In this document: piece by piece, positions 1-13,600 of the stretch
Layout: the number at the start of each line of letters is the position of its first letter
How positions within the stretch are numbered: the stretch's first letter is position 1
NCBI GenBank assembly: GCA_023634235.1
Contig: JAMKCF010000008.1
Location: 11,988,676-12,052,675 of the forward strand
Length of the DNA stretch: 64,000 nt
Direction: 5' to 3'
Source of the DNA: Pisaster brevispinus
Taxonomy: Eukaryota; Echinodermata; Asteroidea; Forcipulatida; Asteriidae
Made by a program: the position numbers and the translations under genes
Notes under the pieces: model-generated
The model's input: only the letters and a program-made list of their open reading frames with translations
Databases searched by the model: none
Told to the model about the DNA's origin: nothing

Positions 1-1553
1 ATTCTAAACACTCAAAGCATATCAACCTTCTTTGGATTTTTTTTTTTAAAATAAACTCTTAAAGAACGAAATCTCAAATGTGTATCATCAGAAAATAGTC
101 TGCTTCCTTTGTTTGCAGGAGAATCAGTGCTCATGTTTATTCTGGAATGCAGGAAACTCAACACAGATAAAAGAAAATTGGCTTCTAGTATAGTGCTCAA
201 ATCTTTCACACAGTGAAGCTCATGTCACTCAAACATTATTACCCTGGTCACTGGGTTATGTATTTCATTTCTCAAACCATCTCAGCTCCCGGTGGAGGAT
301 ACAGCATGTGCTGCCAAAAAGTAGTGCACCAAGCTAAATCGATCACAAGAACCCTCTCTGCCCTCACAGGTACCCATTTACCCCCTGGGTGAAGAGAAGC
401 AATTATTGTTAAGAGTCTTGCTCAATGATAAGTTAAAGTTAAGTATCTCGATCAAGGACACAAAAGTCATGACCAGAATTCAAACCCGCACCCTAATGAC
501 TTATCCACCAGAACTTGTGTTTGAATGGACATGGAAAACACTGTATGCTACACAACATTGTCTAATCTGGTACTTGGTACTACATGTAGCTTTTTGGACT
601 ACATGTAGGTCCACTACACATTACAAATTAATTTCACTTGGATAATGTAGCTGTGCAATAGGAATAAAACACAGAGAACGCTGAGCTTGGTTGTTGTTAG
701 TGTCTGCTGTGCACGGCTTCTATGTCAGCCATGGATGCAGACAAAACAATACCATGTGACATGCCTGTGACCCAGATCAACCAATGGGAAAACTGCAATT
801 TGCCATACAGCTAAAATGGCTTAGTGTATGAACTGCCTCAAAGCAGATGTGCAGTAGCCTCATTACCCTCGTCAATAATCCCTGGAAGGAAAACACTGAA
901 AACAACGCTGATTGGCTAAACAAAAGTGACTGCTCTGCGCGCACACTTTTTAAAAAACTATCGTGCGCTTGTAGGGCGCTCGGTACGTGCATGTGGTGCA
1001 AGTTTTTGGTGCGATCCACTTCAAATGAATCATGCTTTTACACGGTCAACCTAAACTGTATATAGTTATTATGTCACAAGATCAAAGAAGAATGAGAGGG
1101 GACCAGTTGCTTTATGACCTGATACCTCTTTTGATCGCGCGCTCTGCATACGCCTCTAACACAGAATGAGTTAACCACAGAACTAATTAAAATATACAAC
1201 ATAATTAGCTATTTCAAAGTCACACTTCCAGGGGATGTGATCGAGAAAGGCATTCTGGGGAAAAATGGTGTGGCAAGATCGTGCACCACTAAGAACGAGG
1301 TTGAATGTGGACAAGTAATTACATACACAGAATTCTCTTAGTTCTATTTCTACGAGCTGACATCTACATTTCCTTTGTTCAAGCCATAAAATATCTCAAT
1401 GCTTTTCATGCTTGAAGTAATTTCCTGATCATTTTGTACAAAAATAATACTTCTTCTAAGTAGTTCAAATGATACATACTCAATTTCTACAACAATTTTT
1501 TTTTTTTAATAAGCGGAATGAAAGAAAGAGGGTCCACAAGGAGGTGGATATTT
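1..1553. other. 3' UTR / downstream DNA of EXOC2
   Basis: The EXOC2 stop is at 1554, and the transcript should end somewhere in this stretch (an AATAAA on the minus strand occurs at about 135). Apart from a degenerate SINE at 365-535, no coding signal is visible. Confidence 0.5.
365..535 (-). mobile_element. tRNA-derived SINE, family A (degenerate)
   Basis: Reverse-oriented fragment sharing the CTTGCTCAATGA / AAGGACACAA / CATGACC blocks and Pol III B-box-like CAAACCCGCACC with the better copies at 3795-4054 and 5285-5560. Confidence 0.5.
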
Positions 1554-1650
1554 CTAGTAGAAGGAGTTGGAATCGGAAGAATCTGTGGTGAAACAAGAGA
1601 GCTGAAACCTCATCTCATTCTGGAACACAGTTTGAAGATCCTCCAACAAT
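1554..1650 (-). CDS. EXOC2: EXOC2 exon 27 (terminal), residues 915-946 and stop
   Basis: Encodes [20 protein letters not shown] and a Ser/Asp-rich tail ending in TAG, matching human [20 protein letters not shown]. Acceptor TTCTAG; 97 nt. The 3' UTR runs toward position 1. Confidence 0.95.
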
Positions 1651-4600
1651 CTAGAAGAAAGAAAAGAAATGGATGAAATGTAATAAAAAACAAAATCAAA
1701 TAGAGAAGACAAAAAAGAAAGAAAGGAGGACAGAGGTCAGAATGATGATAAGAGTATGGGAGAGACACTGATATAAAAATGACAGGAAGCCACACTAAGC
1801 AAAAGATTGACATGGCATCAATGCCATCAATGCTTAACTGCAGGGTCCCAGATTAGTTTTTGTCAATGTAATGCTGATATATAGGCAAAATTACAAAGAA
1901 AGATACAATAAAAGTCACAGGTAAAAGTTTCAGCTGAATACAGTGTCTACTTGTTGAGAAAAACTGCCACTTTTCACTGTCATCTACATTTAGCGAGGTG
2001 ACAGCAGGAATCAACCGCATCTCTCACTGCAGCATTCACAAACAAACACTTCAGGTAAGTTGTGGAGATTCAACATTTTGTGACTTCTTTAATGATATCT
2101 AATCAACAGGGGTATCTGATGCTCAATACCATTACCATCTTTATAACAAGTATGCTTCTGGTAAATTTTGTTGGGGTTCATTTCATACCACAATATGACC
2201 CTACCTTTGAACATTTGTAATACAAAGCAAAGCAGGGAAAAGTTTAATGTTGGCATTATAAAGTCATTCACAAATAGAATACTCAACAGACAATCAGCTA
2301 ATGATGGAAGCAAATTCATTCAGAGGTTTGAATGATACCAGAGATGACACCCTTAAAAGCAATTAGAGAGCAATATCTGCTGAAGCATTTGTTTTTGATT
2401 TACCTTTTGTGTTCTGCACTGGACAACTCTGGTACCCCATCTAACGCCTCTTTAAAAGAATCGCTGAAAAAACAAAACGACAACAACATGTAATCAAATT
2501 TAATATTTGAACTTCAGTTTTGGTCTTTAACAATGTCTAGTTCTAAAGCACTGTATATTCAGCTTGGCAACTCAGGGTTGATGTTCTGTTTTACAGAGCT
2601 GCTTAAGGCATAAAAAGTAGCTTAGCACAAACAAATTTTGCTTACCACAATAAGTTTACCAGCCAAAATATTATGTCACGTGTAAAATTTGTTGACCCAT
2701 TGCACCAACATGATGAGCAGCCACTGTTTGCCAAGCTTGCTTTGCTTGTAAATGCTGTGTTGCCTAAAATGCACACTACTCTGTACAACACATGGGGACA
2801 TTGATTCCCACAAATGGCACAACCAAGATTTTTGTGATGATGACGTCTGCTGTATTTGGTAAATATACTGGTCTCCTTGTTTTTAAAATTTGCTTACCAG
2901 GAACTTAATGCTAAGCAAGATGTTGTAGATGCTGCATCGCCTAAAGTGAGCCCAACCCTGTACAACACCCTGTTTGACTCCCACAAATGGCACAACCAAG
3001 GTCATGTTATGATGACGTCAGCTGCATTGGGTCAATAACTGGTTTCCTGGTCTTTAAAATTTGCTTAGCAGAAAGCACAATTTAAGTGAACAGATTGCAG
3101 CACCGTTCAATAAAGGTGACTGATTTAATAACTTACCTGGTTCCAGCATTCCTATATGCCGTCAATGCCTGTTCCATGGTAGCCAGCTCAAGCCGAGCGT
3201 GAATGGCACCATTCTGACTGAACTCAGTGATGCATCCCATCAGGCGAGCCATCTCATCTGAGATTGCCTCCAGGACCCTGGCCATCACCCTGGGCATAAA
3301 GGCTGGAGCAATGGCGTGGACCTCGGCATGGATACCTACAGCAGCCATGATGGCCTCCTTGATGTAGGGCCGGACTCCTAGGTCAGGACAGAGTAAACAA
3401 CAATCATAATCCTCCAATTTTAATTTTACATTCCTTCAAAAAACAATAACTTATCATATGGAGGGGAAAGTGCTTTCAAGAAGTAGCACAAAATAACAAT
3501 ATGCAATTCTTATATAAAACTTTTCAGAACTGAGTAGTCTCCCAAATTCCGAAATCTACTCAAGCAAGAAAAGTTCTCAAAAACAAATTTACACAGCAAA
3601 GTAGGTGTATCACATGGTGTTACCACAAATTGAATATACATCGATACCTCACCATGCATTGCCTCAAAACCCATACCTCAAACCTGAGGGCATCTCAAAG
3701 CTCTCAAAGCACTCATTATTTTTTGGTATGCTGAGCTCAGTTCAAAATAGATACCCATTTATTTACAGCGCACTACGTAACAAGTATTTACAAGGTGCTG
3801 TGGCGCAATCTGCAGCCAACCAAGAAAACACCAGAGCGAACCCCTTGTATTAATGATAATTCTACAGGGTCCTTTTATGTGCATAACACAACACATGAGA
3901 CCAACGGCTTTACATCCAATCCGAAGGACGAGGCAATAATTGTCAAGTGCCTTGCTTAAGGACACTTGTGTCAAGACCGGGGCTCGAACCCGTACTCTCC
4001 TGACTAAAAACATGAGACCTTGAATGCACTTAACCACTCGGCCACGACACGACAAAGAAGTAATCCATACAGTGTTACAACTTATTTGTGATGATGGAGA
4101 GGGCTTGTACATTAAATCCTTTCAGATGAAACATGATACCTTTTGGTGTTGGGCAATCACTCCAGTCAAAGTGGCCAGCATACAGACCAGGCTCCAAGGC
4201 CCCAACCAGAGGATCCGTCTTCTGCTCACAATACGCCTCAAAGATCTTCTCATCTAGCTCAATGTAAGCTTCTTGGGCATTCTGTTTCCATAGATAATCA
4301 CAATGGCTAGTTATGACATAAATAAAAACAATAATGGACATTTGTGTTGAGCCATTTTGTCAGAAAGACACTCCTGGCACATAGAAAAAAAACTCTGCTA
4401 ATGACGGTACTTAAAGCTGCCCATGGTAGCGAGGCTGCTACCAGGGGTAAGTGACGAGAGGTACCAATACAGCGCACTGCCAATGGTAGCGAGGCTGCTA
4501 CCAGGGGTAAGTGACGAGAGGTACCAATACAGCGCACTGCCAATGGTAGCCAGGCTGCTACCAGGGGTAAGTGACGAGAGGTATCGAAACAGCGCACTGC

Positions 4601-7600
4601 CAATGGTAGCCAGGCTGCTACCAGGGGTTAGTGACGAGAGGTACCAATACAGCGCACTGCCAATGGTAGCGAGGCTGCTACCAGGGGTAAGTGACGAGAG
4701 GTATCGAAACAGCACACTGCCAATGGTAGCCAGGCTGCTACCAGGGGTTAGTGACGAGAGGTACCAATACAGCGCACTGCCAATGGTAGCGAGGCTGCTA
4801 CCAGGGGTTAGTGACGAGAGGTACCAATACAGCGCACTGCCAATGGTAGCCAGGCTGCTACCAGGGGTTAGTGACGAGAGGTACCAATACAGCGCACTGC
4901 CCATGGTAGCGAGGCTGCTACCAGGGGTAAGTGACGAGAGGTATCGAAACAGCACACTGCCAATGGTAGCCAGGCTGCTACCAGGGGTTAGTGACGAGAA
5001 GTACAAATACAGCGCACTGCCAATGGTAGCCAGGCTGCTACTAGGGGTAGTGATGAGAGGTATCGATACAGCGCACTTCCCATGGTAGTGAGGCTGTCCT
5101 GAGCCCTATTTATTTATTTATTTATTTCTTCTTTACCCTGGGGAGACCTCTCAGTGAAACACACTGTTTTTCAGAGGTGCCCAGCACTATATCAAAGGGC
5201 TCAGTATTTTTTTTTTTCCTGCAAGGTATGTGGAGCTACATTTTGAAGTATGAGACCTATTCCTTTATAGCACCATGTAATGGTTTACGAGGTGCTGAGG
5301 CGCAATATGCTGCCAATCAAACCAGGAACACCGGGGCGGACCCCTTCTCTTTTCCATAAGTGCACTGGGTTATTTTATGGGCGTTACACAACACACGGGA
5401 CCAACGGCTTTACGTCCCATCCGAAGGACGAAGCAATAATGGTTAAGTGTCTTGCTTAAGGATACAAGTGTCACGACCGGGACTCGAACCCACACTCTGC
5501 TGAACAGAAACACCAGAGCTTGAGTCCTGTGCTCTTATCTGCTCACCCACGACACGCCCTACACTTCACTCACCCTCTCCATCTCCAGCATGCATGGGTA
5601 GCCTTGTTTCTTGAACTGCTCCACCAGGTTAGGGATGACATACTGGGATACATGGTTGCAGTTACTCAAAACAATCACCAGACATTGCTCCTGGGAAGTA
5701 ATCACAATAACAGTGTATTACATTTCTAGTGAGCACCCTGTCCATCCGAGGATGTTCAGAGGCGCAAATTACAATAAAAATTCTACTAAAAATTACATAA
5801 AATTCAAACAATAAAAGTTACATCAAAATACATACAAAACAGCCTAACATTACAATGTACTCACTACATACAGATGCAGCAAAAAATTACACAAACACAT
5901 TTTTTTTAAGCATACACCCTCACTCCTATATAAGGAGGAACAAAACACTGTAATAAACACAGTCAAGTAAAGAATAAATAGAGAGTAAAATCTGGCTATG
6001 CACAAAAAATATTCAACAACAAATGTAATTACAGCCTCCCTAAACAAGTGAGTCTTTAATCTAGCCTTGAAGGACCCTAGCAAATTAGCCCCCAGTAAGA
6101 AAGGAGGTAGTGCATTCCACAACCTTGGAGCAGCTAAAACACAGGTGCTTCCCACCCTGCAGTGACGGCCGCTGTCAGCACATAGTTTTATATTTCCATT
6201 GTCTTAACTACATCGTACACACTGGTCAGCTCATATGCCATCATGATATCCTAGGCTGGACTATGCCACACGCCCTAGAGGGGTGTCAATCAACAGGAGT
6301 CATTTGATTTGGTTAGAAGGGGGCAGGACAAAACTCGGCAGCATCCCTAGTGTAGAAAATCGGTATGTCAATTGTCAGTGGTAGATGAAACCAATTTTAA
6401 AAACTTAACTAACTAAGCAAAGTTGTGGGATGCACAAGATTAAATTAACCAACCTAGCCTTGTTTGGAGGTTTGAACGAGATTGAGTATTTTGGGAGCAA
6501 CGCTGAGAATTAAGCCTCAATAATAAATATACCCATCCTATATTTATTTCCATATAGGACTGTTATGACGGTCCAACGTCGCGGCAGTAAATACATGGCA
6601 AAATAAAGGACGACACGTGATGTGTGTTCCACCAATCAAATGACAAGGATCTATGCGTGTGTTAAACACATAATAGCCATAATACAAAATGAGAAATTAT
6701 AAGAACACGGAAGCGAAAAAGGAGGACGTTGAATAGCCGCAGACATTGGAGAGATATTTTGACATACCATTGAGGGCAGGCTATCCTCGGCTGACTGAAA
6801 CAATGATACAGGTATTCTCATCTGTGCCTCGGATAATCTACAGGAAACAGATACTTGAAATAGATTATCTTAAGATTTTACAACTTAACTCAAGCCATGT
6901 AAAACTCACTTTAAAAACTTTAAAGGCTTTTGGATGTTTTTTTTATGAAAAGGTATTCATGAATAGGAATAAAAGAATGGCAATTCAGCCTGATACAACT
7001 GGACTCAATCCTTTATTGCACAGCAACAACCCTGCCAGTTTCAAATGGCTGTTTAAGACCTCATCACCACTCTTTTATTCCCTCATTAAAGAGACCAGAT
7101 TGTTAAATGACATTACAGAGAGTACATAAATTAATGAGTGGTTTTGTTATTGAATGTATCAAAAGAATTTTAGTAAAGGTTTGGATTTGGGCAATTTCCT
7201 TCCTGTATGCACCGGTGGAAGTTGGCACCCTCCCCCTACACTAATGCTGAGGACACAATAGTCTACCACATAGTTGACAACTGCCCCTGTACTCTCCCCC
7301 AACGGCCCAATCAGACTGAACTCCCTGGATTCACCATCAACAAGATGGTCGACAAATGGCTGCCCTGAGGAATGATTTTTGAGCAACAACTCAAGAAGAA
7401 TGCATATTCTTGTGCAATCCATTGGGGGAATGGGTGAAGTTTGTGTGACCACCTCTTCAGTTAATCAACCCAAGGAAACACTGCAATTAACCCTACAAGT
7501 CAATACTCCTAACTGTGCTAACCTGAGTCTGTGGGTATCCGCTTCAGTCTCACCCATGAACGCAAGCTGCTCAAGACAACCAGCAAATGCCTAGAACAAA

Positions 7601-10600
7601 ACCAAGACAATTAATTCATTAAGTGTGGCAGTGTGAAGAAGAAAAAAATGCTTTGAGCTGACTTATTTTAGTATTGTTTATTATTATTATAACATATTTC
7701 TGGTAAAAGAAAAACAAGGGTGCCTCAAAAGTGAACTTAACCACTGTAGCTCACAATCCTGGGGAAACCTGTAGACAAGGGTGATTGCTATGTGAACCAG
7801 AAACAACGGGGTTAACTTTCAGAAATTGAGCGATTTCACAAGTGAAAGGTTTTCAAAGATCATTTCACATACTAACTCCACAAGTTAATGACCATAAAAA
7901 CTTACTTGGTAAAGAGCACTGGAGAGCTGTTGATATTATAAATGTTTATATTAGAAATGACCCCCTTTGAAGTAATATAGTTTTAGAGAAAGAGGTATTT
8001 TTCAGCCCAGATTTTGAATCTGAGAAAGGCTTCAGGCATAAAGCCTTTCTCAGGCATCTGAAAGCACACCTTAGGTCATACCGGGTGCAACATATGTAAC
8101 AAAAGTGTTTTTTCTTTCTTTTATTTTCTTGCAACTTTTTTGACCAATTTAGCCCAAATTTTCACAGTTTTGTTATTTATGCATATGTTGGGACACACCA
8201 AGTGAGAGTGCTGGTCTTTGACAATTACCAAAAGTATACCCTGGCTTTATGTGTAGAAAATTCTGCCAATCCATGTGATTCAAAAAGTCTAAAGCCTAAA
8301 CTGGAGCTAAAACAAATAGCAAATACCAGAAATAAACAGTGAAGAAACTTTAACAATAAAAATTGTATTTTTTGTTGTTGTTCCTACATGTACTATTTCT
8401 ATAATTCTTACATATTAATTTACACACTAACCTTCAAGATATCTGACGTCAGTGTGACAGTTTTCCGCTGTACATCATAATCACTGAAAATCTGAGTGGA
8501 GATGAAACACTTTCATTCATATTAGCATTGCGATCTTTGACATATTATTATTATTATTTAAAACCTTTGAGATGTTGCATTCACAAAAAATTAAGTCACA
8601 ATATATTACTCATAAAAAGAAATGTTTGCAGATTATTATCTTAAAAAATAATAATTTGGGGTTGAACAAAAAAACAGTTGACCAGAGTGAGTTTTCAAAC
8701 TGTGACTTTCGGATTAACGTGCCGGTGCCCTACCAACTGAGCCATCTAGCCCTAATGTTGGCAGTCTCCCTATAATATCAATATCTTTGTTCTGGGTACC
8801 AGTCAGAAGCCATTTAACCTGTAATCTCTTTTTTAGTGGATTTCTTACATCTCTCTCCCCTGCCTTTTCAATGCCGACCACTTCTTGCAGATGTTGAACA
8901 ACGTCTACCACCATGCTCTCAAACAAAACAGGCTGTACAAAAAAGCAACAGATAATAACTCTTCAGTCTCCTGACGACTGATACAGCACACTGCTGAACA
9001 CGGCTTGAACTTAGGCTCTGTCAGTTATTTAGAAAACGTGAACTTGCCAAATAGGGCTTCAATCTGGCGACAGAGCCCAAGCCCAAGCCCAAGCCCAAGC
9101 CCAAGCCCAAGCCCAAGCCCAAGCCCAAGCCCAAGCCCATGCCCAAGCCCAAGGCCAAGGCCAAGCCCAAGCCCAAGCCCAAGCCCAAGCCCAAGCCCAA
9201 GCCCAAGCCCAAGCCCAAGGCCAAGCCCAAGCCCAAGCCCAAGGCCAAGCCCAAGCCCAAGCCCAAGCCCAAGCCCAAGCCCAAGCCAAAGCCCATGCCC
9301 AAGCCCAAGCCATGGTTTCGAAAAGGATTAAAAACTGATTCCCGGGGCCCAATTCATAGAGCTTCTTAAGCACAAAAAGTAGCTAAACACAACAAAATTA
9401 TAATTACCAGAATAAGGTTACCAGCCAAACTACCATCTCACAGGAACCATCTATGACTGGTATCCTACTCATTTTTTGCTGAGCAGAAATTGTTTAAGCA
9501 ATATTTTCTGCTTGAGCAGCTCTATGAAATTGGGCCCAGAGCTGTGACATCTTCCACAATGAGATCATTACATGAATTGCCCCGTTAGATTAAACTATGG
9601 CAGTTATGGCCGACTATTAGGTGAATCTCACCCATACACACCACATGTGGAAAGTGGCCAGTTCAACCACACTCCCAGCCCCCAGTTTCACACAGCTGCT
9701 TAAGCAGACAAATTATATCAGCATATGGAAAACGAAAAGGAGACTTGCCTTCACTCTTTCTATGCGTTTTATTGGTCGATTTATATGGCAACGTATCTGC
9801 ATGGAAAATCTCGCCAAGTGTGTCTAATGATTTAATTTTCAATAATTTGGGGTTGAACAAAATAGACTAGAGTGGGACCTGAACCTGCGACCCCTGGATT
9901 AACGTGCTGGCGCTCTACCAACTGAGCTATCTAGACCTATGTCGGTGGTTTCCCTATTTTGTTAATATCTTTGTTCAGGGGTACCAGTCAAAAGCCATAC
10001 AACCCTTAGCTGCCGTGTAGCCAGGGATCACACCCAAGTTTACCATACCTCGGAAGCGGCAACAGAGGGATCACCTTAAGGGGATAAGAATTATTTCATT
10101 TTGCCTAACATGGCATAATAAAATGCCCGTATGCATCCATAAAATGATCTGACAACAGAGTTGCCCAGATAAAGGCTGTATCTGAATTGGCGGCTACAGC
10201 TGTGACTACAACCGTTGCTAAGGGTGTTGCTGAGGAGGCCCTATACTTTAAGCGCATGAACGAACAGAAATCTAGCTGTAGCTGAAGCCGCCAACTGGGA
10301 CACGAACGCACTCAGTATTCTGTGGATTTTTATATTGAGGGTCTTACCAAAGATGTGATTCCTCCATGATCATCCATCTGAAGAACCCATGTCTCCCTGG
10401 TATGAAGGCCTCTGATATCTAAAATACAACCACAAATCACTCAATTTCAAAAGGTCAGCACCTGTACTTGCTTTAGGTTACCACCCCGCCATCTTTGTTG
10501 TATTCCCAATGCAAAGCACTGGTAATAGCACTGGATACACTCAAAGAGCCAGACTAAAATTGTTCCAGCCTCAGTTTGATGACATGGGTTTTGAAAGTGG

Positions 10601-13600
10601 AGGGCAGGACACTCACCTTCCTTGGCTTCTTTGAAGAGTGTTTCCATGCAGTGGACTCTAAGATCTGCCACCAATGAATGGACGTGATCCAAAGCTGAGG
10701 AGGGGACATCTAATGCTGCCATTGAACCCAAAACAGATCTGACAAAATTGGAACAAATTCATGAAAATTTAAAAAATACAATATCCTTTTGAATAGCCTT
10801 CGAAAACTGGACCAAATCACAACTTGGTCAAAAATGTTAAATTGACTTGACAAAATTTGATCAAATTTGTATACACGACTATCAAGTCATAAGCCACTTG
10901 CCTAAAGTTATCACTCCTTGTTAGACCACAGATACTGACTTTATGCTTGCAGCTGTCATCGACCAGCAGAGTCTCTTTGGTGATTACCAGTGTGTATTTG
11001 AGTTGCGTGTAACTGTTACAATTAGCTGTCTCACAACGCAAGAGGCAGTATTGAGCCAATCACTACAAAACATTATCTTCCGCGTTACACTTAACTTTGG
11101 GCGTAATGTAGTCATTCATCAGGCTGACACACGGGTCGAGAATAAAATCTTCTGTTTCAACTCAAAAACAAAAATCTTTGATATGAAAGTAAGCTTTGTA
11201 CATGCATTCATTCAGAACATAGGGCCCCTAATAATTTTCCGGAAAAATATAACAAAGATCCCACTCGAATCTGTCAAATATTTACAAATCAACCTTGTGT
11301 ACTTTTCTTATGTGGATGTAATCACCAAACTATGGGTGCAATCTGTGAATGCAGATGCACAAGATCTCTTCACTCACCTCACACTGCGTACACAAGGTGG
11401 TAGCCAGGCTCCTGCTGCACCTTCCTGCCTGGTGTCTGACCAGAACCCATACTTAGCCCGCTCTTCATTACGCAGCTTGCACAGAGAGTCTGGGAGGAAC
11501 GCAGCCCGGACGAGGTTTGCAAATAACACTGTCACCTCTGTCACCATTTGCTGTATGAGATGGGAAGGTAGTGCAAGTCTCATGCATATTGAAATCCACA
11601 AAACAAGTCAAACAAGGACTTCTTTTTTTATGTCATCACATCTTCTCTTTAAATACTGTTTACAAAATTCTTGAAAATATAAATTGTCGTAGTTTTTTTT
11701 TTACAAAAACAAATGAAATTTTTATATAATTCGAATAATTAATATCAATATTGAAGTCTTGCAAGTTTGAACACACGCGAGACTTGCAGTCTTTAAATGA
11801 AACTTCCTGAAATTATCAGAATCCTTCAGGAAAAAACCAACAAATCAAAGACAAATTCTACAGAACTTTTTTTACAGTGATTTTACAAGTTTGTATTGAA
11901 ACTCACCCTGAAGTTTTTCTCCTTGTTTCTGTCAATATTCATGTCTTTACCTCCAGCCTGTAATAGGAAACAAGAAACAATGGCCGTCTGTGTGCATGCA
12001 ATAACATTAAACGCAAACATTGGAAAAATAACTCATTTTGTACAACAACAAAATAAAAAAATAAAAAATGTTTTTATGGCACTTTTCTTTCATGTTGGGA
12101 TTGAATTTATAAACAATAACGAGAAAAAGAAAATCAAACATTCAGGATTTTATCCAGGTAGATTAGATGAGGTCAAGTTGTTATGGAATTACACAAATCA
12201 TACACAAAGATTTTTATGAACAGGAAAAAACCAACAAGATCCTGACGCAAGACTTTGGCTGTCTCTGATACAAGCCTTTGGCAGCAGTGACAGCACTGAA
12301 TAAAAGACCATTTCAGCTGAAACCATCAATAACCTTTCTCACATTTAGGTAATATGGAAATATGCGCCAAAACGTTCCAGGAGCAAATTAGTTTATTTTG
12401 AAAATTTGTTGCCATCCTCTTTTCGGTGCCATCACACATGTATCTGGAAAGTGTGTGGAATTTGAGTGCAGAGTCGCAGACGGCAACGAGTGATCATGTT
12501 AAACAAATCTACTCCTGTGAAAGTGTTTCTTTGTACAATACCATCAACCATTACCCAGTACCTAAATGCTGCCCTCTATTGTTCTCTTACCTCTGCTACG
12601 ATAGATGCAGAGAAGTAGGACAAGCCCAACTTGCACAAGTCCGGTAGGGTGAGTTGTAACACATCTACTAATTCCTCCAACAGAAGAACACGCTGAGGAG
12701 GACTATACTTCCCCTCTGAAAACACAAAAATGGAACAGTCCAACAAATTGCACTATTTGGTTACAGCGTTTGCCCAAAAATGATCAAGTCTGACTTAAGT
12801 TGTAGAACAGATGCAATATTGAGGCTAGGTTGCTGAACATAACACAATTCTTTAGATTTTTGTGACTTTGTAGAATAACATGACTTTTAATGTGTGTTAA
12901 TGCTCTCAATACAGATTCAGGAGTTTTCAGGTCTCTGGAGCCAAATAAGGTCATTTGCTTAACATTTCCTTGCCCAGTGTTTCCCATGGCAAATTCTGGG
13001 CCAGTAAAAATTTTGGGCAACAAACCCTCCGGTCTTGAGGATTAAACCCCCCCCAAAAAAATTTTAGTCATGAAAGACTCTCTCCATCATTGTGTGGCAT
13101 CAGTTTTTTAAGATAAATAATAATACTGTATAAAGCTATGTAAAATAACAAGAGGGCATACTAGCTATGCTGTGTTAAACCAGGGAGCCATTATGTATAT
13201 TCGAGTTGGAAACTAGTGAATGTGAGGTGCCCAGGGGTGCATTCCATTTGCGCAGCTAACAATTTCGAGTGGAAGAAATCATGCGCCCCCAACGTTGGCG
13301 AAGGTTAGCAACCATAGGCGAACGTATTTCTGAAGTGTTGGTGGGTGATTTAAAAATGGAGGACAACAACAACATAACCAAAAGGTAAGCAGTTGGTATT
13401 AAGTTCTCGTCACGAAAATAGTTAAAATGTGCACTACTAGTATCACACATTTGTGCTACTATTAGTTGCTTTGCTGCAAGCCATAAAACGGGGTCACCAT
13501 CTTCATTAATTAAAGAGCTCTGCCATATCAACATCAGGGTATCTGCGCAACTGATCAGTCCCAAACAATCACAAACGTTCGCGCAAATGGTTGCGATCTG

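Noticed and set aside
4398..5088. Long repetitive reading frames on both strands
   Set aside because: They arise from the 60-bp minisatellite, whose length is a multiple of three. There is no independent coding signal, and the locus is intronic.
4418..5095. CRISPR-like direct repeats
   Set aside because: Units are contiguous tandem copies without unique spacers, and the DNA is eukaryotic.
6746..7129. Plus-strand frame of 127 codons
   Set aside because: Overlaps EXOC2 exon 22 in antisense; the remainder is AT-rich and unlike any protein I know.
7159..7452. Minus-strand frame of 97 codons between EXOC2 exons 22 and 21
   Set aside because: Does not align with Sec5. The missing Sec5 segment was found instead at 6768-6837 with correct phases.
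8484..8491. Shorter acceptor for EXOC2 exon 20
   Set aside because: It breaks phase with exon 19. The acceptor 8 nt upstream gives an ungapped match to Sec5.
9005..9373. Pro-Ser, Lys-Pro, Gly-Leu and Trp-Ala repeat proteins
   Set aside because: All four are frames of the CCCAAG hexamer array.
10943..11674. Plus-strand frame of 243 codons
   Set aside because: It runs antisense through EXOC2 exon 16 and shows no recognisable domain.
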